Origin: Plenodomus lindquistii
Lineage: Eukaryota; Ascomycota; Dothideomycetes; Pleosporales; Leptosphaeriaceae
Assembly (NCBI GenBank): GCA_025504975.1
Contig: JANUWI010000005.1
Coordinates: 186,001-250,000, forward strand
Direction of reading: 5' to 3'
Length of the DNA stretch: 64,000 nt
This document shows positions 45,346-56,199 of this stretch, in pieces (the first letter of the stretch is position 1; each line of letters starts with the position of its first letter). A program made the position numbers and the translations under genes. The notes below the pieces were generated by a model. It did not search any database. It was not told where the DNA came from and saw nothing but the letters and a program-made list of their open reading frames with translations.

Positions 45346-45806
45346 TATGTGCTGGTGTTGTATTGTGTGTATGTACAGGAAGGAGAGCGTGAACGGGCAG
45401 AGAGAGAGATTGGTGTTGAGGGATAATTGTCGACATGGGCCGGCGCGGTTATCCGCATGTAGCCAGTGCATCCAGCCAAAGCCAGCCCTGCCAAGCCAGC
45501 AGAGTGGCAGCCCACACTCGGGCGCATCCCTGCACTCCGCCGCCCATGCCAGAGCGTCTCAAGGCTCAACGTCGCCAATTCCACCGCCGCGCCCAACCCA
45601 CTGGCATCCACTCTGCCAGCCCTCCGCCATAACCGCCGCCCTCACCACGCCCAATCGCACGGCCAGCCCGTCCTCACCTTCACGACCACCACAACACCAC
45701 CACGACGACGCAGAGGCCACGTTTGGCGGAGCAAGAGCGGGAGGCACTTTTCCACGGTAGCCATTGAGCGAGAGGTTGGCGGCGCTGCAGCTACATTGCA
45801 GCCAAC
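45346..45806. promoter_or_regulatory. Shared upstream region of LIP5 and coatomer gamma
   Basis: The 461 bp between two divergent start codons holds both promoters. No clear motif was identified; long frames across it are GC-rich shadows. Confidence 0.5.
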
Positions 45807-48720
45807 ATGGACAAGAAGCACGAGGATGTTGGCGGGGTGGCACAGATTGACAAGACGTCCGTCTTCCAAGAAGGTAGGGCGGTCAACAACACCTACACCC
45901 CCCAAGACACCCCAGTATAGAATGCTGACCACGCCCAGCGCGAGTCTTCAACCAGAGTCCCGTGTCGCCGCGCAAGTGCAGAGTCATCCTCACCAAGCTG
46001 GCCCTGCTGCTCTTCACCGGCGAGAGCTGGGGCCGCCAGGAAGCCACAACCCTCTTCTTTGGCATCTCCAAGCTCTTCCAAAACAAAGATGCCTCGCTCC
46101 GCCAGATGGTCTACCTGGTCATCAAGGAGCTTGCTGGCTCGGCCGACGACGTCATCATGGTCACTTCGTCCATCATGAAGGATACCTCGGTGGGCAGCGA
46201 CGTCGTATACCGCCCCAACGCTATCCGCGCCCTCTGCCGAGTCATTGATGCTTCCACCGTACAAGCCATTGAGCGTCTCGTCAAGACGTGCATAGTCGAC
46301 AAGAACCCTTCAGTCGCATCGGCGGCGCTTGTCTCGTCCTACCACCTCCTCCCTGTCGCAAAGGATGTCGTAAGGAGATGGCAGTCTGAGGCCGCAGAGG
46401 CAGCGTCTGGAACAAAGTCGGGTGGATTCTTGGGCGGCTTTGGAGGAGGCTCGCATAGCTCTCTGCAGGCCAGCACAAACTACATGACACAGTACCACGC
46501 CATTGGTCTGCTGTACCAGATGCGCTCTGGCGACAGGATGAGCTTGGTCAAGATGGTCCAGCAGTACTCGGCGGCAGGTGTCGTCAAGAGCCCGGCGGCC
46601 ACTGTCTTGTTGGTCCGCCTCGCAGCCAAGTTGGCCGAGGAGGACCCAAATCTGCGAAAGGTACGTCTTGTAGAACAAGCATTTGGGTTCTCACTAACAA
46701 TCTCTACAGCCCATGATGCAGCTCCTCGACGGCTGGTTGCGCCACAAGTCGGAAATGGTCAACTTCGAGGCCGCAAAGGCCATTACCGACATGCGCGATG
46801 TCACCGACGCCGAACTCGTACAAGCTGTCCACGTCCTGCAGCTCTTCCTCACCTCTCCCCGCGCCGTCACAAAGTTCGCTGCTCTCCGCATCCTCTCACA
46901 AATGGCTTCGTTCAAGCCAGACGCTGTCCGATCGTGTAACCAAGATATTGAATCGCTCATCACGAACTCGAATCGCAGCATCGCCACTTTCGCTATTACC
47001 ACACTGCTCAAGACTGGCAACGAATCGTCGGTCGACAGATTGATGAAGCAAATCACTGGCTTCATGGCTGAGATTACGGACGAGTTCAAGGTCACAATTG
47101 TTGAGGCTGTCAGGACACTGGCTCTGAAGTTCAAGGCCAAGCAGTCTGGCTTCCTTGCTTTCCTCAGCGGCATCCTCCGTGATGAAGGTGGTTACGAGTT
47201 CAAGCGAGCGGTCGTCGAGGCCATCATGGATCTCATTCGATTCGTGCCTGAAGCCAAGGAAGACGCGCTGGCCACTCTCTGCGAATTCATCGAGGACTGC
47301 GAGTTCACTAAACTCGCTGTCAGGATTCTGTTCGTGCTTGGTCGTGAAGGCCCTTCGACACCCCACCCCACCAAGTACATTCGCTACATCTACAACCGTG
47401 TAGTATTGGAGAACGCCATCGTCCGAGCCGCCGCTACTTCCGCTCTTGCCAAGTTTGGTGTGGGCCAGAAGGATCCTGAGATTAAGAAGTCTGTACACGT
47501 CCTCCTTACTCGCTGCTTAGACGATGTCGATGACGAGGTTCGCGATCGTGCTGCCTTGAACCTCAGGTTGATGGATCAGAGCGACGATGAAATGGCTGTC
47601 AGCTTCATTCGCAATGACTCCATGTTCTCGCTACCAGTCCTCGAACACCAACTTGCCTTGTACGTCAGCTCAGACTCGCGCGACGTTTTTGAGACCCCCT
47701 TCGACATCACCAAGGTGCCGACCGTATCTCGAGAGCAGGCGGATGCCGCAGATCTCACCAAGAAGACTGAAGGCGCTACACCTACCCTCAAGGCCCCCAG
47801 CGCAGCAAAGGCACCCACAAAGGGTGGCGCTGATGCCGCCGCTTCTGCCGCCTCGAATGCGCAAAAGTACGCTGTCGAGCTCCAGAAGATTCCGGAATTG
47901 GCAGCACACGGCAGTGTGCTCAAGTCGAGCGACGTCACTGAGCTCACCGAATCAGAAACCGAATACGTCGTCACCGCCATCAAGCACATCTTCAAGGACC
48001 ACATTGTCCTGCAATACGACATCAAGAACACACTTCCCGACACTGTACTTTTGGACGTCGAGATGGTCGTCACCCCAGAAGACGACGGCGACGTGCAGCT
48101 CGAGGAAGAGTTCATCATCCCTGCTCCCAAGCTTCCCACAAACGAGCCAGGCACCGTCTATGTATCCTTTAAGCGTCTCGAGACAGAGTCGCAATTCATC
48201 TCCGCCAGCTTCACAAACGTACTCAAATTCACAAGTAAGGAGATTGACCCAAGCACCGGCGAGCCAGAAGATGGCGACGGCTATCCCGATGAATATCAAG
48301 TCGAGGATATTTATCTTACTGGTGCCGACTACGTTGTCCCAGCATACGCAGGCAGCTTCGACAATGTATGGGAGCAATCGAATGGCGAATCAGCGACCGA
48401 GACCTTGCAATTGGAGAATGTCAAGAGTATATCTGGTGAGTTATCCATGGTTTCTCAACACGGGAGAAAATGCTAACATGGTACTAGACGCAACAGAACA
48501 AGTCATCAAAACCCTTTCCCTCCAACCCCTCGAAGGCACAGACGTCGCCCTCTCCGCCTCGACACATACCCTCAAACTCTATGGCAAGACTATCACAGGC
48601 GGGAAAGTCGCGGCAATGGTGCGGATGGCTTTTAGTGCAAGGACAGGCGTGACGATGAAGATTGATGTCAGGAGTGAGGAGGAGGGGGTTGCGGCGTTGG
48701 TGGTGGCGAGTGTAGCGTAG
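45807..48720 (+). CDS. SEC21: Coatomer subunit gamma (COPI)
   Basis: Four exons (45807-45873, 45939-46660, 46710-48435, 48488-48720) encode 915 residues, the usual length. Gamma-COP is part of the COPI coat that forms Golgi-to-ER and intra-Golgi vesicles. Residues about 20-540 are the adaptin-like HEAT trunk, beginning VFNQSPVSPRKCRVILTKLALLL and containing TPHPTKYIRYIYNRVVLENA. A low-complexity Ala/Thr/Lys linker (about 580-640) leads to the appendage domain: beta-sandwich with VLQYDIKNTLPDTVLLDVEM, then the platform subdomain in the last exon. The second residue of exon 4 joins a split Asp codon. The first exon is 67 bp. Confidence 0.97.
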
Positions 48721-49002
48721 TGTTGTGATTTTGGAAGAGCGTCTTTGAAGGAAAGGATGGGGTCGAAGAGTGAGGGGAGATGTTGTAGAACAAGGGAGTG
48801 AGGAAAAGGGGAGTGGATGGGTAAGATGATGAAAAGGATTAGAGTTGAGTTGATGAATGATTGATGAATTGAGTCGAATCGGATTGAATTGAAAGTAGAG
48901 AGTTTATACATATCATCCTAGATCTTGGACTTTTGTCATGATTTGTGGGTAAGGTTTCGCTGGCTTGTGATGCTTCGTAAGATGTGTAAAGCATCTTGGT
49001 AA

Positions 49003-49037
49003 AGCAAAGCAAAGCAAAACAAAACAAAACAAAACAA
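49003..49037. repeat. (CAAAA)n-type pentanucleotide run
   Basis: Alternating caaag and caaaa units, about seven, in non-coding DNA. Confidence 0.8.
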
Positions 49038-49756
49038 TGGAACGCGAATGCACATTTTTTTTTTCAAGGCCTTCCCTACCCGTCTCCCGTCGTCGATTTC
49101 CCTTGGCGAAAACTGCGCACTCTTTTTGCATCGTTGCAGCAATAATGAGTTATGGTTCTGCTTCCCATGACCCCCCGCTCTGCCTATTACGCAGATTCAT
49201 GACCCCTATAGGCCATTTACGATAACCCTCCCCGTCCAGCCCCTTACTTGTCCTGTCCTATCATTGTATCTTAGTCAGTATCACTTCAGCACTCGCGAAG
49301 AAGGCGTTGGATAGTTATTTTCAATCTTTGCTAGTCTGAGTCTGTTATGTGGTTACTTTATCGAGGGTTTATATTTCAAAGCCGGAGTGTGGCGGTAGTA
49401 GTGGGGGAGGATTGGGGGTAAGTTGGCGGGATGGGATGGGTTGAGCTGGGGCAGATATACGGGTGTGGGGAGGGAGGTGGGGAGTACATCTGTCTTGAAA
49501 AAGGGGGCGGGTTTGGGGAGGTGTAGTTGGTATACAACACGTCTGAGTAAGAGGAATTAAAGGTATCTATCTACACACAGTTTTGCACGATTCAATCAAG
49601 ACATTTGATGCAGGCAACAAAGAAGTGTGCGAAGACGATGTATTGCTGCTATGCTATATTTATTTTAGCAAGCTTGACACCAAGCACAAGCACGGAGTTG
49701 GTAGCATGCTAGAGGGTCTTTTGGACAGCTCTCTCTAGCAGAGTACAATCTGGATG

Positions 49757-49887
49757 GGGTCGCCCAAACGGTGGACGACAAAAGAAACAAGGGATCGCCC
49801 GAAGTTGGACGACAAAAACGATAGAAGAACATGGATCGCCGAAAGGGTTGACGACAGAACAGGGATCGCCGAAGCATTGACGACAAT
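49757..49887. repeat. Imperfect minisatellite, four copies
   Basis: Four diverged units each carry GGNTCGCC followed by a TTGACGACA-like motif (the first two have gtggacgaca and ttggacgaca). GGNTCGCC starts near 49758, 49792, 49833 and 49863, so spacing varies from 30 to 41 bp. Not tied to a gene. Confidence 0.6.
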
Positions 49888-50029
49888 GCTGAAAAATCAA
49901 AGGACAGCCAAAGGGCTGTCGAGAAAACGCATGAAACAAAAACCTCTCATAGAAAAGGAAGGCAAAACGTACGAAACGAGACAGGTATAAAACAGGAAGC
50001 GTGATGCAAAATCAGCTAGCAGTCAACTT

Positions 50030-51524
50030 CTACCAGCGAGCAGGAGGATCGATACTGAAGCATTCATAGAAGCTTTGGATGTCTTCCTGGGACAGGTCGC
50101 CAACTGGCGGCGGTCCAGGTGGTATAGAATCGAAAACCTGCATGTTCTTGCACTCGTAGTTCATGTCGCTCGGCGGGCGAGGAAGCTTGGAGGACTTGAT
50201 CATAGTATTGGCGTAAGCCAAGTTTAGACTCCGCTCCTTGACCAGCCAAATCATCTGCTCTTGTGTGAAATTGTGGTTGGCAGGACAACCCCCGGCTTGG
50301 TAGGGGCAGAGTCGATGGGTGAAGTAGGTGAAGTGACACACCATTTGATCTTCGTCGTCGTTCATGTGTAGTCTAGACGGAGCGATCTTAGGATCCCGTC
50401 GATTCCACCTTCCTTGCGCATCCTTTGATGGTCCGCCGTTGATCTCATCACGTCGAAATCGGACGCAGTCATTGAGGTCTACGGCTGGAATGTGTCTCCG
50501 CCATGGCATTTTGCCCTCATATTTGCGCATCAAATCGCCATTCGGCCGCAGGCCGCCTCGGGTCAGGCCTGTTTCATCCGTGGTCGTGGCGTCGAGGAAC
50601 TCGTCTGGTAGCTCACGGCCCTGTAAGAGGTACCAGTCTTGTCGACGAGACAGTGATTCGTCGTAAGCGGGCCCATCCCCGGCCTTGTTCAGTCTGATAT
50701 GCCTCACACAAGCTGGATACTCAGGAACGGGCCTTGCTTCGGGCTGCATGAATCTTAGGCCAGATGGGGAGGTCAATCCTTCAGCGCGTGAAAACTCCTG
50801 AAGCTGGGGCCGGGCTGCTGGGACAGATGGGAAACTGAGCGCGGCTTGCGGCACGTTCATCCAATCAGCAGCGGAAGATTCTAAATAAGTGTTAGTGCAA
50901 TTCCAAGGTTCATAGAGTGAGAGTCCTCTTGACTTACCCTGCCAGGAAGCAGAATCAGACGGATGAGTGACAGGCATCATTGTTGGAGACGGCCCAACAC
51001 CTGCGCCAGCCGCAACATCTGGCCTAGCTTGCCCTACGGGCAGCGTTTGGTATGATGGCGGCTGGGGAGCATATGTTGGTCGAGGCGCCACATTTGTCGG
51101 TGGTTGTGCGTATGGCGGTGGCGCGTATGGCGGTGGTGGTGCGTATGCGTATGGCTGTGGCGGCGCCGCATGTTGGTGTGACGGCACCCCATACCCTGAA
51201 GTTGGAGGGTATTGCTGTCGTGACAGTCCTCCATACCCTGGCTGTGGTGCATGTTGCTGTTGTGCGTGTAGTGGACCAAAATACTGCTGTGGCGGCGGGC
51301 CATACGCTGACTGTGGAAGGGGGGCATATTGCGGCGGCCAATTTCCGCCTGGGAGCACGTATTTTGGTTGCGGTTGTTGCTGTTGTTGCTGTGCATATTG
51401 TGGCTGCTGAGGAGCCAAAGAATATCCCTGGTAGGAATACGCCTGAGAATTTGTGTAATTGTTGTATGCCTACATGATCGTCAGTCACACATACAAAAGG
51501 TCGAGGGGGCGCGAGATTTACCAT
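50030..51524 (-). CDS. Pro/Gln/Tyr-rich protein with a CCCH-type zinc finger
   Basis: Three exons (51524-51522, 51469-50938, 50880-50030) encode 461 residues. The first exon is only the ATG, cut off by a 52-bp intron (GT at 51521, AG at 51470); the next exon starts AYNNYTNSQAYSYQGYS. Residues about 2-165 are low complexity: runs of Gln, and Pro-Tyr-Ala repeats (YAPPPPYAPPPYAQPP). The second intron is 57 bp and a multiple of three, so retention would also keep frame. Near residues 360-381 is C-x9-C-x6-C-x3-H (CHFTYFTHRLCPYQAGGCPANH), a CCCH-type finger, followed by a helical TQEQMIWLVKERSLNLAYANTMIK. Such fingers often bind RNA. I do not recognise the precise family. Confidence 0.65.
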
Positions 51525-53153
51525 TTATTCCAAAGAAGGGAAGGAATTGGTGAGAACGAGCTGGCGATATCCTGTGCGTGGGCGCCAAGCCTCCGCGCTA
51601 GTGTCAGCTCACAGGTTGGGAAGGAGCGGCCATGGGAAGAGACTGAGACGACGATGCTGGCAGGCACTCGAGATTACTACAGCTTCATAGAAGTTTTTAT
51701 GCTGATCTGCTCACACCTATCCGGACTCTTGCACACGCCTCTAAAGAGGCTGTTCACCACAAGCCCCAGATGGCCTGTGCAACTTCTCTCAAGAGAACTG
51801 TGACTAGAAACGAGGACTATACGATTTGGTGGGCATAAGCATATCAATGGGGTAGCGATATCGATGAGGGAGAATTGGCCTGCGGGCCGCCATCTGTAAT
51901 ACCACAGCTGTTTTGACCGAGTTATGTTCACAGCTTCACGAAGAGTATCCAAATTTGGGCTGCCGAATCTATGAGATGGAAAGTGGGGGGATGACAGGAG
52001 TTTTTTATGGAACTTGTAGTAATTCGAAGATAAGATGCGATGGAGAGACACAGGTATGGAGAAAAATGATACCTAGTCGAAGAAAGGACACGGCATCAGG
52101 AAATGATACAGGCGTGGAATAGGAGAAGGATTGACTCAAACCTCAAACAGGAGATTTGATGACTCTCAAGAAGCCCTGGGCTGAAGGACTACGTTGTAGA
52201 AGCGATGTTAGTCGAAGCTGCCCAAGTGCAGCACCTCAGGCACACTAGGCAATGCGATGCGATGCATTGCGATACGATGTGCGCAGGCATGTTCAGATCA
52301 TGATCTGCAAGCAAAGCAAATACCCGCCACTTACTGGATGAAGCTTTCGATAGAGGTGGGAGGTCTGAAATAATCCGCATGTTGAACGAATGTAGTTCAA
52401 ACGTCGCGGTTGTGACGCGTCAAGCTTGCAGCCGAGGCTAGATCAGCACGTGACGGTTCCTTCACACCTTACGTAAGAAAAGGTTGCACACGCGTTCATG
52501 TTCAGAAAGAAATCAGCCCATGGATGCTGTCATCATACTACGCTCACCAGGCAGGAATAAAGTGTCATAGGGCATGTAACCCTGGCGAGTTCGAGGCTGC
52601 GACTTCGATCTGATAGTGAATGGCGAGGATTTTAAGCATGTTACCGGTCAGCATGAAGACAATGTGACTAATCAACATAGGCCTCGAGTGCACTGTACTG
52701 GATGTTCGAAAGTTCGTGTGCCAAGGAGGGTGGCATACTGAATATTCTTAGTCAAGGGCTAGTTTTGAGACATTGCCTGCCCCTGAACTTCTTTACTGTA
52801 GATGCCACCAAAAGCTTGACTTTAAGTCTAAGGCCCAGAGAGCGAGGTGTGTCGCACCAACAGGTGATACAGCATCATTTGCTTCAACCAATCATTCAGA
52901 TGTAGACTTGACCTCGATTGCGTAAGCGTTGCGAGGCTGCAGAGATGCATGAAGGTTTTCTAATGAAATGTGTAAGAAAGGGCCCGCCGAGCCCATTTGA
53001 TCGCCCTCCCAATGATTGGCGGGTTGCAGATTGGTGGGGGCGGGTAGATTGGCGCTAGTTCTTACGGACATGCGTCCGGCCAGCCGAGGAGACATTTGTT
53101 GACACTGGACAACTCAGCACTCATGTAACAACCTAAATCATCAAGCTGTTGCC
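51525..53153. other. Long intergenic region
   Basis: 1.6 kb between divergent genes (the CCCH-type gene and BioB). No gene, tRNA or repeat that I can support. It must carry both promoters. Confidence 0.5.
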
Positions 53154-54428
53154 ATGATGGCTCAAAGGATACTGCTACGGCCTGTGGGCTTCACATTCGT
53201 TCGTCGACAACAACAGGCGTACCGCTCGTTCAGCACCGTTCTGGACACACCCATCGACCCCAGGACTCAGCAAGCAACCCCGCCTACGCGGATAACATCG
53301 GTATTTGAGGATGCCCTCAATGCGAGTGAACCGAGAACGAGCTGGACGAAAGAGGAAATATCAGAAGTATACAATACTTCACTGATTGACCTCACCTATG
53401 CCGCGGTATGTTGAACAAGTACATACTCATCTACGAAGCAGAGCTCATTGTTATAGTCTACGGTGCATCGGCGGTTCCATGACCCGGCCGCAATTCAGAT
53501 GTGCACACTGTTCAACATCAAGACTGGAGGTTGCAGTGAAGATTGCTCGTACTGTGCTCAATCGTCACGTTACGACACTGGTTTGAAAGCCACCAAGCTC
53601 AGCTCTGTTGACTCCGTGCTCGAAGCAGCCCGCATCGCCAAAGAGAATGGAAGTTCACGGTTCTGTATGGGCGCTGCATGGCGCGATATGAGGGGCCGAA
53701 AGACCAACCTCAAGAACATCAAGGAGATGATCAAAGGCGTTCGTGGCATGGGCATGGAAGCTTGCGTTACCCTCGGCATGGTGGATGCAGCACAGGCAAA
53801 GGAGCTGAAGGATGCTGGACTGACAGCTTATAACCACAACGTCGATACGAGCCGAGAACACTACCCCAGCGTCATCACAACACGCACCTACGATGAACGC
53901 CTCAACACCATCAAGAACGTACAAGAAGCTGGTATCCACGTCTGCACCGGCGGGATCCTCGGACTGGGAGAAAAGGCCCGCGACCATGTCGGTCTTATTC
54001 ACACTGTTGCGACGCTACCTGCTCACCCCGAGTCCTTCCCTGTGAACGCTCTTGTGCCGATCAAGGGTACCCCGCTCGGAGAGACACAAGCTATATCTTT
54101 CGATGCAATCCTGAGGACCATTGCAACGGCGCGTTTGGTTATGCCGAAGACTATCATCAGGCTTGCAGCTGGGCGTCACACGATGCGTGAGGAGAAGCAG
54201 CTCATGTGCTTCCAGGCTGGTGCTAATGCAGTCTTCACGGGTGAGAAGATGTTGACCACCGCTTGCAATGGCTGGGAGGAAGACAAAGCTATGTTTGCAC
54301 GATGGGGACTGAGGCCAATGAAGATGGAGGAGACCATTGGAGAAGTACGCAAGCTGCCCGGGCAGGATGAAGCAGAAGCTGTGGTCGCAGCTGCCGAGGC
54401 GGAGGCAACTGTACAAGCTCTTTCTTAG
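53154..54428 (+). CDS. bioB: Biotin synthase
   Basis: Two exons (53154-53405, 53457-54428) encode 407 residues. The N-terminal 40 residues are basic and hydroxylated with FVRRQQQAYRSFST, like a mitochondrial presequence. The radical SAM motif C110-x3-C114-x2-C117 (CSEDCSYC) is intact, as are the other family blocks: FCMGAAWRD, ACVTLGMVDAAQAKELKDAGLTAYNHNVDTS, GGILGLGE, VNALVPIKGTPLG and AGRHTM. The enzyme inserts sulfur into dethiobiotin as the last step of biotin synthesis. The intron falls after TYAA. The C-terminus has an Ala/Glu-rich tail. The gene is convergent with BioF, only 56 bp between stop codons, and belongs to a three-gene cluster. Confidence 0.97.
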
Positions 54429-54484
54429 ACTGTAGATGCAAAAGAAAAGCAAGAGAATACAAATCATTAAGTCCTTGATCATAT

Positions 54485-55795
54485 CTAAAGCCTTGATCTT
54501 GATGGCTTTGTTGTGTTGCCATCCTCCCGATCCATCGACTGGGTATTACACCAATCCTCAAGCGCGTCCACCAGCTTCTCGACTTCCTTGACAGTATTAC
54601 CCGCATGCAAGCATATCCTGACCCTCGCGGTACCTACTGGAACCGTAGGCGGTACAACAGCTCTGACCATCATGCCGCGGCTTTGAAGGAAAGCCGCCAA
54701 TAGCCTCGGCCTCTCCAACTGTACCGAGAATATCGGCGATTTCGGACAGGCGCTTGGGATTTTAAGTAGCGATCGAGAAGCTGGAGAGAAGCTTTGCAAA
54801 TCGTTCAGCTGCGTATACAGCGTTGCGGTCAGGCAGTGGAGATGTGTTTGCAATGGTGTGCTGTCCCCTGATATAAGTAATTGGTAGGATGAGCGAATAA
54901 GGCAAAGCGAGGGATATGGGAGGAACGTTGTGTAGATGAGTGGTCGTGCGTAGTTGATGAGGTAGTGTCGGAGAGTAGTGGAGCCCAGTAGTATCGCTGG
55001 ACTCCGTTAGCAATTATTACTTGATCAGGCGTCCCATTACATACCTCCGTTTCCTGCTAGGGCTTTTCCAAATGTGTGCAGTCGAGCAAAGATGCGATTT
55101 TCTAACCCAAGGTCGCACACGAGTCCTCTGCCCTGAGGTCCCAGAACACCAGTCGAATGTGCTTCATCGACGATGATGTAGCCTCGATCATGGCCAATCA
55201 CTTCCTCGACCACTTCCACAATAGCTGTCAATGGTGATACATCCCCATCCATGCTATATATCGACTCCAATGCCACAAAGACATTGCGATCGTGCTTCTC
55301 TCTGATGCCTTGGAGCACCTCACGAAGATCAGTCACCGAATTGTGGGTGAATGCAACGGTCTCCTGAGCTCTTGATAGCCGCATTCCATCATGTACGCTA
55401 GCATGGACAAGCTCATCGTACACGATTACATCCCCAGGCTGTGGAACACACGCGAAGAAGCCAGCGTTCGCGTCGAAACCAGAATTGAAAAGGAGTCCTG
55501 CCTCAGCACCGTGGAACTTTGCAATCTCCTGCTCCAGCTCTTCCGCGTAGATGGAATTGCCATCCAAAAGTCGTGATCCGCCACTACCGAGCGGTAGATT
55601 GGTCTTTTGGAGCTCTTCAAGATACAAGGACTTCAGCTGAGGCGATATTGATAATGAGAGGAAGTCGTTGGACGAGAAGTCGATATGATTGGGCTGTGGC
55701 AATGTCAGATTTCGTAATGTCGAGTTTCGCCGCCGCTTTTCGAGAAGATCTTGTAACTGTCGCGTCAACGCTTTTGAATTTCCATCATTTTCCAT
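54485..55795 (-). CDS. bioF: 8-amino-7-oxononanoate (KAPA) synthase, PTS1 ending
   Basis: Two exons (55795-55045, 54996-54485) encode 420 residues. The enzyme condenses pimeloyl-CoA with L-alanine to KAPA, using PLP. Family blocks seen: FSSNDFLSLS (near residue 40), LPLGSGGSRLLDGNS, EAGLLFNSGFDANAGF, DELVHASVHDG, DEAHSTGVLGPQGRG and LHTFGKALAGNGG, with the PLP Lys near K243. The intron lies just after that motif, inside an Ala codon, and the second exon carries YARPLIYTTF and RVRICLHAGNT. The protein ends in SRL, a peroxisomal targeting signal type 1. Aspergillus BioF is peroxisomal, so the same site is inferred here. The gene is divergent from BioDA by 404 bp. Confidence 0.95.
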
Positions 55796-56199
55796 CTCTT
55801 CTCTCGTACAGAACGAGGCCTTCGTCTCGTGAGTAACGTGACTCTTTCCTTCGAGCCACCCTCACGTACGCTGTCTATTCCACACACGGCACGCGTACCG
55901 AGGTCAGCCGCTCAACACTCCCAAATGTCAGCACCAGCGACGGCTCACCGGACGGCGGGAATCGATTGACTCATTCGATGTATAAACCTTGTATAGCCGT
56001 CAACCATGTTACCCGAAATCGGTTGAGCACATTATGAATGCAGGTACCCAAGTGGATCCCTTCCTCGGAGCCGCTAACGTTAGCGCCTCTTTCGTATTGG
56101 CTGGTCGATCTTACCCCACGCATCTCGACTCTACACCAACTTTTGGACTGTCACACCGCGTTCTTTTCGCGTCATTTTCTGTTTGGAGGAAATTGAACG
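55796..56199. promoter_or_regulatory. Bidirectional promoter of bioF and bioDA
   Basis: 404 bp between the two divergent start codons of consecutive biotin steps, so co-regulation is plausible. I recognise no defined operator or TATA box with confidence. Confidence 0.55.

Larger units (their letters stand above)
48721..50029. other. Convergent intergenic spacer with simple and tandem repeats
   Basis: It lies between coatomer gamma and the CCCH-type gene. It contains a pentanucleotide caaaa run at 49003-49037 and an imperfect minisatellite at 49757-49887. No gene supported. Confidence 0.5.

Noticed and set aside
45131..45760. Plus-strand frame of 209 codons
   Set aside because: Overlaps the start of lipoyl synthase on the other strand and the divergent promoter; no family pattern.
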